Counted from the stretch's first letter, positions 1-8,502 are shown. The stretch: DNA of 64,000 nucleotides from Rhodoferax sp. (GCF_012927445.1 NZ_JABBPD010000004.1:655039-719038), one strand, 5' to 3'. Program-made: numbers and translations. Notes: generated from the sequence alone by a model not told the origin.

Positions 1-106
1 GACGGCTTGAAAAGCATAGCAGAAGCGCATGAATTGGGAAAAAGGCACATAGGCGCGCAAAGGAGCGCAATGAAACTAGGCATATCGCAACCAACCGAGA
101 CACTAC

Positions 107-916
107 ATGCAGCCCACCACCATCGCAGAAATTGAGCCCCTTCTAAGCCCTGAGGAAGTCTCAAAATTCACCAAGATACCTTTGGCCACCCTGGCCACCT
201 GGCGCAGTACCGGCAGAGGACAGGGCCTTTCCTTCGTGCGCATGGGGGGTGTGGTCCGATATCGCAAATGCGATTTGGATAGCTACATCAATTCCAATAT
301 TCACAGAGGTGACCAACCGGACCCCGTGGCGATGACCCTCGCCCTTCACAACAATCCACACATCAAGGCGCTCGCAAGCCAATGCGCTGTGGCCAAGCTT
401 CGATTGGTTCAGAAAGCAGCCTATACCCAGTTCATTCGCGCTGCAGTGGCGCAGGCGGAGACTTCTAGCGCAACCGAGCAGTACCTGAAGAACCAACTCG
501 CGGCGATCCATAACGAATCCGATGCCTTCGATGCTTGGGTTAAGCAAGAAAGAGAAAAACAGAAGGCTGAATCTGCCAAATTGGCGCCCTTGATGCTTGC
601 CCTCTTGCCCTTTGAAAATGGACTCACGAGCCATCGTGCTCGACTGTTAGATCAGATACATGGCGTGGACAAAGCACAAGAGGCCAGCGCCTTGGCAGCC
701 TCAAAAGCAGGGCTAAGCATGGCCGAAATGGAGCAGCTTGGACGGTTTGAACCGCCTGAAATTTCGGTGGCAAAGTGGCGTGCGAAGATCACTGAAATCG
801 ACGCTAAGCTCGCCCAGATCGCGGCCTTCTCTGCCGATCCGCTGAAACAGCTTGTACGCCTGGCCGGGCTGCCCGTGCCGGGCTTCGAGCAGCAGCTCGC
901 AGGGAGCGCCGAATGA
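107..916 (+). CDS. phage-type protein with N-terminal excisionase-like HTH
   Basis: A 269-residue protein. Residues about 10-60 (LLSPEEVSKFTKIPLATLATWR, then a VRYRKCDLDSYI wing) read as a MerR/excisionase-type helix-turn-helix, as in small phage DNA-binding proteins. The rest is Ala/Lys/Glu-rich and probably helical or coiled coil, with no recognisable domain. It overlaps the next gene by 4 bases and heads a seven-gene plus-strand run with phage-like members. By inference it is a DNA-binding regulator or accessory protein of the prophage. A 22-codon ORF starting at 70 overlaps its 5' end and was not called. The function is not established. Confidence 0.7.
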   Translation: MQPTTIAEIEPLLSPEEVSKFTKIPLATLATWRSTGRGQGLSFVRMGGVVRYRKCDLDSYINSNIHRGDQPDPVAMTLALHNNPHIKALASQCAVAKLRLVQKAAYTQFIRAAVAQAETSSATEQYLKNQLAAIHNESDAFDAWVKQEREKQKAESAKLAPLMLALLPFENGLTSHRARLLDQIHGVDKAQEASALAASKAGLSMAEMEQLGRFEPPEISVAKWRAKITEIDAKLAQIAAFSADPLKQLVRLAGLPVPGFEQQLAGSAE

Positions 917-1545
917 ACCCCGGCAACCAACAGAAAGACGCTGAGCAACCCATCGATGAGCAGATTGTGGCCCAGATGGGGCTGAGCATGGGCCTGACGA
1001 ATGGCCTCGTCGTGAAAGCATTCACCCATCAACTGGGACACCTTGACAAGCGCTTTTCTATCAATGCTCTGAGCGAAGAATTGCAGGCCATCACGGATCA
1101 GGTCAAAGATGGTGACCTGCACCACTTGGAAGCAATGTTGGTGACCCAAGCGATCGCCCTTCAAAGCATCTTCACGGACCTGGCGACAAGAGCCAGCGCG
1201 CAAACCAAAGCTGAACGGGCTGACAGCTTGTTGCTGCTGGCCTTGAAAGCCCAAAGCCACTCCCGCGCCACCATCAGCACCCTGGCAGACCTCAAGTTCC
1301 CACGGCAAACAACCTTCGTGAAGCAGGCAAACGTATCGCACGGGCCCCAGCAGGTCGTCAACGGTGCCAGGGCACCAGCCGGCCCCGTCGCCCTCCAGAA
1401 CAAGCCGTCGCCAGTCCTTGAGCTTTCGCATGATGGAAGTGATGCCCTGCCCGTGGCAATCGCCAGCGACAAGGGCATGTCTCGTGCGCGCGCACGGAAA
1501 TCCAAACCTTACCCCGCAAAACAAACTGATAGCTCAGGAGGATGA
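913..1545 (+). CDS. conserved hypothetical protein (prophage-associated)
   Basis: A 210-residue, mostly helical protein. The central part (LEAMLVTQAIALQSIF, LLLALKAQSHSRATISTLADLK, then FVKQANVSHGPQQVVNG) matches a pattern I recall in small proteobacterial proteins that are usually followed by a short STGP(K/R)-type protein, as here. No catalytic motif is visible. The start overlaps the upstream gene (ATGA), and the stop lies inside the Shine-Dalgarno region of the next gene, so translation is probably coupled. The role is unknown; the pairing with the next gene is from family memory, not from a search. Confidence 0.65.
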   Translation: MNPGNQQKDAEQPIDEQIVAQMGLSMGLTNGLVVKAFTHQLGHLDKRFSINALSEELQAITDQVKDGDLHHLEAMLVTQAIALQSIFTDLATRASAQTKAERADSLLLLALKAQSHSRATISTLADLKFPRQTTFVKQANVSHGPQQVVNGARAPAGPVALQNKPSPVLELSHDGSDALPVAIASDKGMSRARARKSKPYPAKQTDSSGG

Positions 1546-1546
1546 C

Positions 1547-1774
1547 ATGACCAAACGTGTTTGGACCGATGAACAGCGCGACCGGCTGCGCGAGGCAATT
1601 CAATACTACAAGCCATGGGAAAAATCGACCGGGCCTAAGTCTGCTGAAGGCAAGGCAGCAGTATCACAAAACGCCGACCAGGGCAGGCTTCGACCCCAAT
1701 TGCGCGCGCTGAGTCGCACCCTTCGGGCGAGTGGGCTGACTTTGGCTGACATCACTGTGAAGGCGGCATCATGA
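1547..1774 (+). CDS. small STGPKSAEGKA-type hypothetical protein
   Basis: A 75-residue basic protein beginning MTKRVWTDEQRDRLR. I chose the ATG at 1547 rather than the longer in-frame extension because AGGAGG (1536-1541) lies just upstream and the extension overlaps the previous gene out of its frame. The motif KSTGPKSAEGKAAVSQNA resembles a short family often found next to the preceding protein. No enzymatic signature is seen. It overlaps the next gene by 4 bases. Function unknown. Confidence 0.7.
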   Translation: MTKRVWTDEQRDRLREAIQYYKPWEKSTGPKSAEGKAAVSQNADQGRLRPQLRALSRTLRASGLTLADITVKAAS

Positions 1775-2736
1775 TCAAAATCAGCGGTGCACTCGGTGCG
1801 CTCAGTGCCCGGCGCAATGACGATCTGCAAAGCCGGCGCCTGGCCGACATCATCCTGACGCCTGAAGACCTGGCAGGCAAGACATCGGCGGCACGTTTGT
1901 TGCAAACGACGCTTGGTGGTGTAGTTCGGCACATCACAAACAAGGACCTTGACGCGTTCAAACGAAATGCGAAGGCGCTGGGCTCCAAGATGCGCACCGG
2001 CTTGACGGCGGCCGAGGTCATCGACCTTTCACGCCCGGCAGACCTGGAGCGTGCACGCAAAGAAATTCGATCCTCGATTGCGGCCAGGCTGCACAAAGGC
2101 GAAATGATGTTCGTGACGCCCAGCGGTCCTGATTCCAAGGTCAGCCGCCATTTCGTCAGCGTTGTGTTTCCCGGGTTCGGTGGTGCTGTCGCGCATCCCG
2201 GAAACGCTCTTCAGGCAGCGGCTCAACTTGTCAAATCGCCCCTGAAACTGGATTGCGATTGTGAACATTGGCGCTATAGGCTGAGATACATAGTGACGGC
2301 CATGGGCGCGAATGCCGCTCGTCCAGAAAATGGGTACCCCAAGCTGACAAATCCCCAGCTTGTCGGCGTGGCCTGCAAGCACGTCCTGCGCACCATGGTA
2401 GAGCTGCAGGGCAGCCTGTTCGTGCGCAAGCAGATTGCAAAAATGATAGACGCCGATCGATCGCGGCTGACCCCGGGCGCCAAGACGCGCGTCATCACGG
2501 TCAGCCGTGCCGAAGCCGACAAGGTGAGCCAAGGCCGCGTGCGCACCGTGCGAACGACCAACGAGAAATACGCCGCGAGCATCCGCAAGGCCATGCCCAA
2601 GGCCAGCGCGGACACCTCGACGGCGGCTGAACTCGCCAGCACCATCGCCGCGCTTCAGAAGCGCTCCGACATCACTTCAACGGCTCTTTTGCAGGCCCTG
2701 CAGGCGGTCATGCAGCAATACCCCACTGGAAAATAA
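1771..2736 (+). CDS. phage protein with SWIM-like zinc motif
   Basis: A 321-residue protein. Cys162-x-Cys164 (LDCDCEHWRYR) and Cys202-x-His204 (VACKHVLR) form a CxC...CxH arrangement as in SWIM-type zinc fingers, with about 37 residues between the halves. From memory, several phage structural or head proteins carry a similar 'CxC..W.yR..y...NP.l.g..CKH' block. The N-terminal 100 residues are charged and helical; the C-terminus is Ala/Ser-rich. The position in a phage gene run supports a virion-associated or DNA-binding role, which is inference. The start overlaps the upstream stop. Confidence 0.65.
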   Translation: MIKISGALGALSARRNDDLQSRRLADIILTPEDLAGKTSAARLLQTTLGGVVRHITNKDLDAFKRNAKALGSKMRTGLTAAEVIDLSRPADLERARKEIRSSIAARLHKGEMMFVTPSGPDSKVSRHFVSVVFPGFGGAVAHPGNALQAAAQLVKSPLKLDCDCEHWRYRLRYIVTAMGANAARPENGYPKLTNPQLVGVACKHVLRTMVELQGSLFVRKQIAKMIDADRSRLTPGAKTRVITVSRAEADKVSQGRVRTVRTTNEKYAASIRKAMPKASADTSTAAELASTIAALQKRSDITSTALLQALQAVMQQYPTGK

Positions 2737-2738
2737 TC

Positions 2739-3170
2739 ATGAACACAGAAGTCACACCCCCCCATTCACTGCCAGCCGTTCTGTTCAGGGAGCGTGTCCT
2801 GGACGATGCCGGCAAGCCAATTGACGACAACGTGCCAGATCCCGACGTATGGGAATTGGCTGATACGCGTGAGCCCGAGTTGTTGGAGCTGGGCCGTGGC
2901 CAGCTCTTGATTTTGGCAACAGACGTAATGGGGTTTCTGGATAGCGTCATGCTGCATCCCGTTGAGGACGGAGAGCAAACCATCCGCGCCATCTTCACCC
3001 CGGGCCCATCCTGCCCGGCCTACCGCATGGGCGACCTGCTGACCGTGGCCGTGCCCGACGCGGGGGCCATCACCTATCAAATTTTGGTTACCCATGGCGA
3101 GCTGCCCGACCAATTGCCGCTACCGGGCGAAATGTGCGCGCTGCTTCGCCTTGACCTCTGCCTGATCTGA
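2739..3170 (+). CDS. hypothetical phage protein
   Basis: A 143-residue acidic protein starting 2 bases after the previous stop. It is rich in Pro, Leu and Asp, with alternating hydrophobic stretches suggesting beta structure (LLILATDVMGFLD, YQILVTHGELP). I do not recognise a family. Its place between the SWIM-like protein and the probable baseplate/tube protein suggests a small virion or assembly component. That is based on neighbourhood only. Confidence 0.6.
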   Translation: MNTEVTPPHSLPAVLFRERVLDDAGKPIDDNVPDPDVWELADTREPELLELGRGQLLILATDVMGFLDSVMLHPVEDGEQTIRAIFTPGPSCPAYRMGDLLTVAVPDAGAITYQILVTHGELPDQLPLPGEMCALLRLDLCLI

Positions 3171-3212
3171 AGGCGCAGACCTTAAAAACCCTGATATTTT
3201 TGGAGAAATTGA

Positions 3213-4004
3213 ATGCCCAGTATTGATCCTACAAATTACCCTGTGTTGTCTTCGGACTGGACGGGTCTGTCCAAGCACTTGATCGCCAGCTTCTATCCAG
3301 TGCGTCGCATCGTGGACGGCACGAAATTCTGGTGGGAACGTGAACCAAATTCCACAGAGGTGCAAGCCCCTTTAACCGATGGAACCATCGAGCAAACTGC
3401 GAATTGGACATCACCTTTCGAAAACCAGCAGGCTGACGCCAAGTTGTCCAGTGTTTCAGCCCTACTGCAAATGAATGGCCTTCAGCCTATCCTGAATTCA
3501 ATAGCGGGCATGTTCGGTAACGGCAGTGTGGTGGGCGACAAGATCAGTAGCACGGGTAAAGCGCTTGCCTCCCTCGCCGGGAAAACGGCAGTCACAAAGC
3601 TGAACTCCACCCAGATTTTTAGCGGTATGCCGCCCATGAAAATCAGTGTGACGGCGCATTTTCGAGCGTTGCGTAACTCTGATGATGAAGTTCAACTCCC
3701 GATAGATCAACTTATGGCATGGACGCTCCCTAAAAAGTTGTCATCCCAAGGATTTGTTGGAAATGCTGTGGATGCGGAACAGGAACTGGGCTGGAAAACC
3801 CTTTACCCATCGGAGGCACCACAGATCATCGGAATGAGCTACGCCAATTGCCTGTTTATGCCCTTGGTGATCGAGGCTATGCCGGTGCCACTGACGGGAC
3901 CACGCGATCGCAATGGTCGCATGATTAGCGCCCAGATCGCCCTCACGCTGGGCAGTCTCTCTGCCCTGGATGCCAGCGACTGGACAGCTACGCGCCGGTT
4001 CTGA
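3213..4004 (+). CDS. putative phage baseplate/tail-tube-like structural protein
   Basis: A 263-residue protein. The central part (FSGMPPMKISVTAHFRAL, then a D..DEVQLPIDQLMAWTLP stretch) and the C-terminus (PLVIEAMPVPLTGPRDRNG, then ISAQIALTLGSLSALDASDW) follow the pattern of contractile-tail baseplate/tube adaptor proteins: a beta-rich body ending in 'V..v.v...GP.d.nGrp..a.v.l.l..l.al'. The match is by eye, so the family call is tentative. GGAG (3202-3205) is a plausible ribosome-binding site. It sits directly upstream of a lysozyme-like phage protein. Confidence 0.5.
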   Translation: MPSIDPTNYPVLSSDWTGLSKHLIASFYPVRRIVDGTKFWWEREPNSTEVQAPLTDGTIEQTANWTSPFENQQADAKLSSVSALLQMNGLQPILNSIAGMFGNGSVVGDKISSTGKALASLAGKTAVTKLNSTQIFSGMPPMKISVTAHFRALRNSDDEVQLPIDQLMAWTLPKKLSSQGFVGNAVDAEQELGWKTLYPSEAPQIIGMSYANCLFMPLVIEAMPVPLTGPRDRNGRMISAQIALTLGSLSALDASDWTATRRF

Positions 4005-4040
4005 GTCAGTTAAGAAAACCAAAGATTTTTGGAGAACGAT

Positions 4041-6035
4041 ATGAGCCTCAAAGCAAACAAGGACGGGTTCCTTGTCGGTGAGCTGGACGAATCTAACCAG
4101 GACGCTACCGAAGAACTCAATGCCAGTCTGACCACTGGCCAGAACACAGGAAACCGGCTTCTGGGCGGCATCAGAACTGACGTGTCGGCCATCGCGAAGG
4201 CGCTGAATGTGGCGGGCCGATCAAGTTCGCCCCATCCGGTAGTGGAACCAGCCGGCAGGCGTGGCGCGTCTGAGGCCCGGGGCGGTTCACCTGGCCAGCC
4301 CTCGATGTCTGCGCAGCACACCGGTGGCTTCGGTGCGGCCAGTACACACGCCACGGTATCTCCGGCCGGCCGCGACAGCAAAGGTAGATTTTCGGCCGTG
4401 GCTGGTGGTGCTCAGGCTGGCGCTGATGGAAGCCGTCTCCTGGACAAACTTGGAGTCGCGACCGATGCACTGAAGGGCCTGGCAAGTGGATCCGGGCAAA
4501 TGGACCCTTCACTGGCCGCGCTGAAAGAGGTCAAGGATGTCGTGGCGCCGATCGGTCGCGGGGCCTTCGCCTTGCTGGGCCGCTCCGGAACGCAGAAAAA
4601 AGAGCGCTGGTATCAGAAAATTTGGAAGACGCTGACGAATATTGAGAAGAAGCCTGCAGGTGGCAGCCCGGGCGGAATGCCTTCAATGGACAGTGGCGAC
4701 AGCTCGCTGATGGGCGGAATTGCAGGCATTGCAGCACGATTCATCCCGGCCATCATCCCGATCGCATTGACGGCAATTGGCGCAGCCCTCGCGGTGGGCA
4801 TCGGCGCTTTTGCCGGAACAGCGATAGGGACGGCCATTTACGAGTGGCTGACCAAATCAGGGTTGATGGAAAAGATTTTTGACGCCATTGACGCTGCAAA
4901 AGACAAAGTCAAGCAAGTCAAAAATGACTTCAACAAGGGCCAAGACGAAGTATTAAACCCGGTGAAATACGCGCCGCCCGTGCTGGACGACAGTGGCCGC
5001 AACCGGAACGATCCGCGCCGACTTGACCGACCAGACGCAGTCACCCCTGACGGGCGCATGATCAATGACCCGCGCAGGCTGGATGCGGGGACTGGTGAAT
5101 TGCCGCCGTCAACTTCAGTTGCGCAGTCATTGGGACGGGGCAAAGGGCATGTGGTGAACTTTCTGAAGGATAAGGCTGGATTTGTCCCGCTGACAGACGA
5201 AAACGATCCCACAAAGAACATGCCAGCCAAGGCCCGCGCAAAGAAGACTGGCGATGCGTACACGGCGGGGAATATCGGCGGCCTGAACGATGCTCAAACA
5301 CGCGCATTGGTTGCCTCAACCGCCCTCACAGAGAGTTCTGGCGGAAAGCTAGGTGTCGTGAATCAAGCCGGGTACGTGGGACGGTACCAAGCCGGTGCCG
5401 GTTGGCTGGCGGATGCCGGGCTGATCAAAGGTGGTGCCGTGGCGGTGAGTGCTGCCATGGCGACAGACGGATTCAAGAACGAATACAAATGGGGCCAGTC
5501 CGGTGGCATGAGCAAGTTCCTGAAGAACGATTCCAACTGGAACGATGGCATGAACTACCGGGGTTACTTGACCAGCCCCACGGTGCAGGACGCCGCTTTC
5601 AAGAAGAATTCAGACTCTGCCTATGCGCAACTCATGACGCTGGGCCCAACGCGGGGCGGTATTGACGCCAGCACACCGCCCGAGCAAGTTGCCGGTCTAT
5701 TGAAGGCACGCCATTTGTCTGGCATTGGTGGGGCGCGCCAGGTTGTGCTGGGTGGTGCCGGGCCAAGTGACTCAAACGGAACCAGTGCGAGGAAGTATTA
5801 CAACGATCTTGCAACTGACAAAAATGGATTCCTGGCCGCGTATTCGGCGCCATCAATCCCGTCTTCAGTGCCCACAAAGTTGCCAGCGATGCCGGAAATT
5901 CAGGTTCTAGCGCCATCCACTGAAAAGGACCGGCCGGTGAGCGTGACTATCCGGCAGCCAATTGGTCAGAACCTGTCAGACCGAGGAATTGCGCATGTGG
6001 TGACTGGCGGGATTGGCGCAACGGGTAGCTGGTAG
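4041..6035 (+). CDS. large phage protein with membrane segment and lysozyme-like domain
   Basis: A 664-residue protein. I used ATG 4041, not the upstream in-frame TTG at 4029, because GGAG (4031-4034) precedes it. Order: a low-complexity Ser/Gly/Pro-rich N-terminus; a strongly hydrophobic Ala/Ile/Gly region at about 222-265 that looks membrane-inserting; an Asp/Arg/Pro-rich linker; and from about 410 to 560 a lysozyme/transglycosylase-like fold, with TALTESSGG (candidate catalytic Glu near 431), GYVGRYQAGAGWL and later helices. This suggests a virion-associated peptidoglycan hydrolase or short tape-measure-like protein. It is the last gene of the phage run. Confidence 0.55.
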   Translation: MSLKANKDGFLVGELDESNQDATEELNASLTTGQNTGNRLLGGIRTDVSAIAKALNVAGRSSSPHPVVEPAGRRGASEARGGSPGQPSMSAQHTGGFGAASTHATVSPAGRDSKGRFSAVAGGAQAGADGSRLLDKLGVATDALKGLASGSGQMDPSLAALKEVKDVVAPIGRGAFALLGRSGTQKKERWYQKIWKTLTNIEKKPAGGSPGGMPSMDSGDSSLMGGIAGIAARFIPAIIPIALTAIGAALAVGIGAFAGTAIGTAIYEWLTKSGLMEKIFDAIDAAKDKVKQVKNDFNKGQDEVLNPVKYAPPVLDDSGRNRNDPRRLDRPDAVTPDGRMINDPRRLDAGTGELPPSTSVAQSLGRGKGHVVNFLKDKAGFVPLTDENDPTKNMPAKARAKKTGDAYTAGNIGGLNDAQTRALVASTALTESSGGKLGVVNQAGYVGRYQAGAGWLADAGLIKGGAVAVSAAMATDGFKNEYKWGQSGGMSKFLKNDSNWNDGMNYRGYLTSPTVQDAAFKKNSDSAYAQLMTLGPTRGGIDASTPPEQVAGLLKARHLSGIGGARQVVLGGAGPSDSNGTSARKYYNDLATDKNGFLAAYSAPSIPSSVPTKLPAMPEIQVLAPSTEKDRPVSVTIRQPIGQNLSDRGIAHVVTGGIGATGSW

Positions 6036-6119
6036 CAGTCTGAAGGGGGCGGTCGCGCCAGCAATCGCCGAAGCCCTGCGACTTCGCGCCATGTCGGAGG
6101 GGTGAAATATAGGGTAATC

Positions 6120-6197
6120 CCAAGCTTGGAAAGCCTCAAAACCCAAGCTTGCGTTTTCTCTTTTCCAAGCTTGGAAAATGGCCGAAATCCAAGCTTG
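6120..6197. repeat. four-copy CCAAGCTTG iteron array
   Basis: CCAAGCTTGG occurs at 6120-6129 and 6165-6174, and CCAAGCTTG at 6143-6151 and 6189-6197. Start-to-start spacings are 23, 22 and 24 bp, about two helical turns. Each unit is palindromic (AAGCTT core), so a dimeric protein could bind all units on one DNA face. Such arrays are typical of operators, partition sites or replication iterons of phages and plasmids. Which applies here is not shown by the sequence. Confidence 0.8.
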
Positions 6198-6378
6198 TCA
6201 TGGTTGCGAAAACCCTCTGTCACCGACCGTACTATGCGCCTGCTTAGCTATCAAAAATGAAGCGACGGCATGGTGGTGGAACATAGCGAAACATAGCATC
6301 CAAGTGTTGGCAAAGGTTAACATTTCTGGCGCGAATAAAGTCTGGGTTCAGCGCCTAATATTTCCTCACCTTGCCAAG

Positions 6379-6404
6379 AAAAAAGCCCCGATCTCTCAGG
6401 GCTT
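6379..6404 (-). terminator. orphan intrinsic terminator-like hairpin (minus strand)
   Basis: AAGCCC (6383-6388) pairs with GGGCTT (6399-6404) across a 10-nt loop. On the minus strand the stem is followed by a run of T residues (the A run at 6379-6384). No convincing minus-strand gene lies upstream of it, so it may be a relic or may end an unrecognised small transcript. Confidence 0.45.
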
Positions 6405-6812
6405 GGTTCTGCAACTACTTCCAATGCCGGGGGTGTGGCAGATAAATCTGCTGGACCGATCCGGTTAGCGAGTTGCCAACTTGGTCTTGCTGGGTGGAAA
6501 CCGGGGGTGTACGCACAACCGAAGTGCCATGCCCGAACCTACCCGCCTTCTCCCCGCCGAACCGTCAGCGGGGCAACAAGATGGCCGAATTCTCGATGAA
6601 CCAGGTCAGTGTGTCAATTCGCGTGAGTGTTTGCCGCACGCCTGTTAGTAAAAGCTAAGGTTTCTGGCGTGGGGAGATCCGTTCTGCACGCTGGCATGGC
6701 GCTTCACGATTGACCGGGAATGGGGCGATCGCAAAGCCATGCGGTCGCACGTTTGATGGTGCCTTCGCCGCAAGTGCGTGGCGACAGCAGAGCCATCGGT
6801 TAGAGTTGTCGC

Positions 6813-7343
6813 ATGGACGTCGGACTTGGTGCCTGGCGTCACAAACTCAGGAGTGAAACAATTGAACGGACACCGAAGCCGGTTCACTCCAAAGCCGCGA
6901 TGGTGTCGGTTTTGGCGCTCAACGAACTGCTTGACGGCAACCGCTTGTCGCTAAATGGGACAGGGGACGAAGTGGGGCATCTCTTGACCACACTGGCCGG
7001 TGAGCCTACTGTGATCTGTTGGAATGCCATCAATTGTGAGGAGCTTCGCCTTTCGGTCTGGTGGAAATACGATCACTCGAAACACCCACAGGCCAATCTA
7101 GATGGCTCACAGCGTGAGCAGTTCCATACGTCTTCTCCATTGGCGAAAACCCAGCACTACCCAAAGTTCGTGGGCGCTGTCGTCAGCGGTTGGATTGAGC
7201 GCCGGACTGCGAAGCATATTCAGGGGAAGGGTGCCCAAGGCTTCTTTGACGTTTACACGCGACGAGGGGAGAAAGAAATACTGCAGGCCCTTCCAGTTCC
7301 GGTGCCCAAGGGGTTTAAAGCAGAAGGGCAATTTTTTTCCTAA
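6813..7343 (+). CDS. hypothetical protein
   Basis: A 176-residue ORF with mixed alpha/beta-like composition (TVICWNAINCEELRLSVWWKYDH, HYPKFVGAVVSGWIERR, QGFFDVYTRR). No Shine-Dalgarno is visible at ATG 6813; an internal Met at about residue 30 could be the true start. I recognise no family. The residue composition is more protein-like than that of the other ORFs in this region, which is the main support. It lies between the iteron array and the c4-like RNA and is probably a prophage accessory gene. Confidence 0.45.
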   Translation: MDVGLGAWRHKLRSETIERTPKPVHSKAAMVSVLALNELLDGNRLSLNGTGDEVGHLLTTLAGEPTVICWNAINCEELRLSVWWKYDHSKHPQANLDGSQREQFHTSSPLAKTQHYPKFVGAVVSGWIERRTAKHIQGKGAQGFFDVYTRRGEKEILQALPVPVPKGFKAEGQFFS

Positions 7344-7494
7344 GCCTTGGCAACAGAACTGTTTGCGAAATCGGCAATAGGCGTCATAATCCGCCCAAGC
7401 CTGAAAAGGCCCGGTGCTTGAAAACACCGTTATTGATCACGAGGCATATTCCCACGCCTTAAGCTGGGTTTTTTCACGTCCGAACACTTTGGTT

Positions 7495-7565
7495 TACGGG
7501 CGGGATGGGCTTGTCCGTAAGGCTGGCCGCATGGCGTGATCCATGTTTTCAACATCCCGTCCACC
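7495..7565 (+). ncRNA. c4-antisense-RNA-like phage leader RNA
   Basis: GGGCGGGATG (7498-7507) pairs with CATCCCGTCC (7553-7562) as a 10-bp helix with one G-U pair. It encloses smaller hairpins built from AAGGCTGGCC and its surroundings, and CCACCCG follows directly. This architecture and wording match, from memory, the c4 antisense RNA family of P1/P7/P4-type phages, whose RNA controls translation or termination of downstream immunity and antirepressor genes. Here it lies 60 bp upstream of a run of tiny coupled genes. The boundaries are approximate, and a covariance-model search was not possible. Confidence 0.65.
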
Positions 7566-7621
7566 CGTTGCTCTTGAAAAGGCGGCGAGTGGTTTTCAGC
7601 CTCATCACGGAGCCCAAAACC

Positions 7622-7969
7622 ATGACTACGATCAACACCACCACGCCCGCAGCGGCACCCCTGGGCAACTGTACGGTAAACCCGTACGGTTCAATTCCCA
7701 CTACGGACACCTCCGGCAATCTGCCTACTCTCCCAGCGTTCACCAAAATCGGGCACATCTTGCGTGATCGTGTCGCTATCAGTCCACCGCCGAAGTTAGA
7801 CCCGCTGGCACGTCAGCAAGCCATCGAAAACGCCCTCAGCACGGCGTTATGGCATATCCGCAAAGACAGCTCCCCGGCATCCATTCAACGCGCTACTGGC
7901 CGCGCAATGAGGGCTGCATCCATGCTCAAACAGGCGTGCACTGAGTCCACCACCACCGGGAGGGCTTGA
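7622..7969 (+). CDS. small hypothetical protein downstream of c4-like RNA
   Basis: A 115-residue protein from ATG 7622 (GGAG at 7609-7612), preferred over in-frame upstream starts that would run through the structured leader RNA. The N-terminus is Thr/Pro-rich (MTTINTTTPAAAPLGNC); the C-terminal half is helical and basic (ALWHIRKDSSPASIQRATGR). No family is recognised. It is the first of the compact run of small genes and may be the direct target of the c4-like RNA, by analogy with P1-type immunity loci. Confidence 0.55.
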   Translation: MTTINTTTPAAAPLGNCTVNPYGSIPTTDTSGNLPTLPAFTKIGHILRDRVAISPPPKLDPLARQQAIENALSTALWHIRKDSSPASIQRATGRAMRAASMLKQACTESTTTGRA

Positions 7970-7972
7970 GCC

Positions 7973-8287
7973 ATGGCCACACCGACAACCAACCAACTGC
8001 GTAGCACCATCACCGAGATGGACAGCGCATCACAAGACGCATTCAGTGAAATAGCGACCATCGCCAAATTGGCTTTGGCATCACTGGAAACACCGGATGC
8101 TTATACCAACCCCGAATGCATGGCAATCGTGTTGAATGCTATTTTTGATAGGGCCATGGACGTCGAAAACAATATCAACGCCATGGCCGAGGAGGTGGGG
8201 TGCAACTACAAAGACCAGGCGCAACGCCGCCGCATGGACGCCAGGAGCAAAGCCCGAGAAACCACATCGAGCGGGGTGACAGCATGA
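7973..8287 (+). CDS. small acidic helical hypothetical protein
   Basis: A 104-residue protein starting 4 bp after the previous stop, with GGAGGG just upstream of ATG. The sequence is almost entirely helical (FSEIATIAKLALASLE, AIVLNAIFDRAMDVENNINAMAEEVG), with a basic tail. No known motif. The stop overlaps the next start (ATGA), so the genes are translationally coupled. Function unknown; context suggests a prophage accessory protein. Confidence 0.55.
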   Translation: MATPTTNQLRSTITEMDSASQDAFSEIATIAKLALASLETPDAYTNPECMAIVLNAIFDRAMDVENNINAMAEEVGCNYKDQAQRRRMDARSKARETTSSGVTA

Positions 8288-8502
8288 GCAAAGAGCAAAC
8301 CATGCTTCACCTGCAAGCCACATTTGCAGCCTGGGAAGAGCAACGTGATCGGTGTTTCGCCCTTGTTTCAGCGGTGCGAAGCAGTCTTTCGAAAAACGAA
8401 AACGCCTTCAACGAACTTCAGCTACTGGACATTGCGGAAGAAATGTTGGCCGATACCGGTGAGTTTCAACGACTCGCAGAAGCCCTGGGGGTGGCAGCAT
8501 GA
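8284..8502 (+). CDS. small helical hypothetical protein
   Basis: A 72-residue protein from ATG 8284, which overlaps the preceding stop by 4 bases; the longer upstream extension would run through the previous gene. It is helical and charged (TFAAWEEQRDRCFALVSAVRSSL, LLDIAEEMLADTGEF). No recognised family. Its stop again overlaps the next ATG, continuing the ATGA chain. Confidence 0.55.
   Translation: MSKEQTMLHLQATFAAWEEQRDRCFALVSAVRSSLSKNENAFNELQLLDIAEEMLADTGEFQRLAEALGVAA

Larger units (their letters stand above)
6036..6812. other. 777-bp region without a convincing gene
   Basis: This interval separates the phage cluster from the next accessory gene. It contains a four-copy iteron array (6120-6197) and an orphan minus-strand terminator-like hairpin (6379-6404), listed separately. 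Short ORFs such as those at 6178-6468 and 6473-6658 lack ribosome-binding sites, protein-like composition or recognisable domains, and the first starts inside an iteron. I see no RNA gene that I can name. Confidence 0.6.

Noticed and set aside
161..634. Minus-strand frames opposite the first HTH gene
   Set aside because: Antisense frames with no motif, while the plus-strand gene is coupled to its neighbour.
6120..6197. CRISPR array
   Set aside because: The repeats are only 9-10 bp and palindromic with 13-15 bp gaps; no CRISPR-length repeats or cas genes are present.
6178..6468. 96-codon plus-strand frame after the phage cluster
   Set aside because: It begins inside an iteron, has no ribosome-binding site and runs through a terminator-like hairpin.
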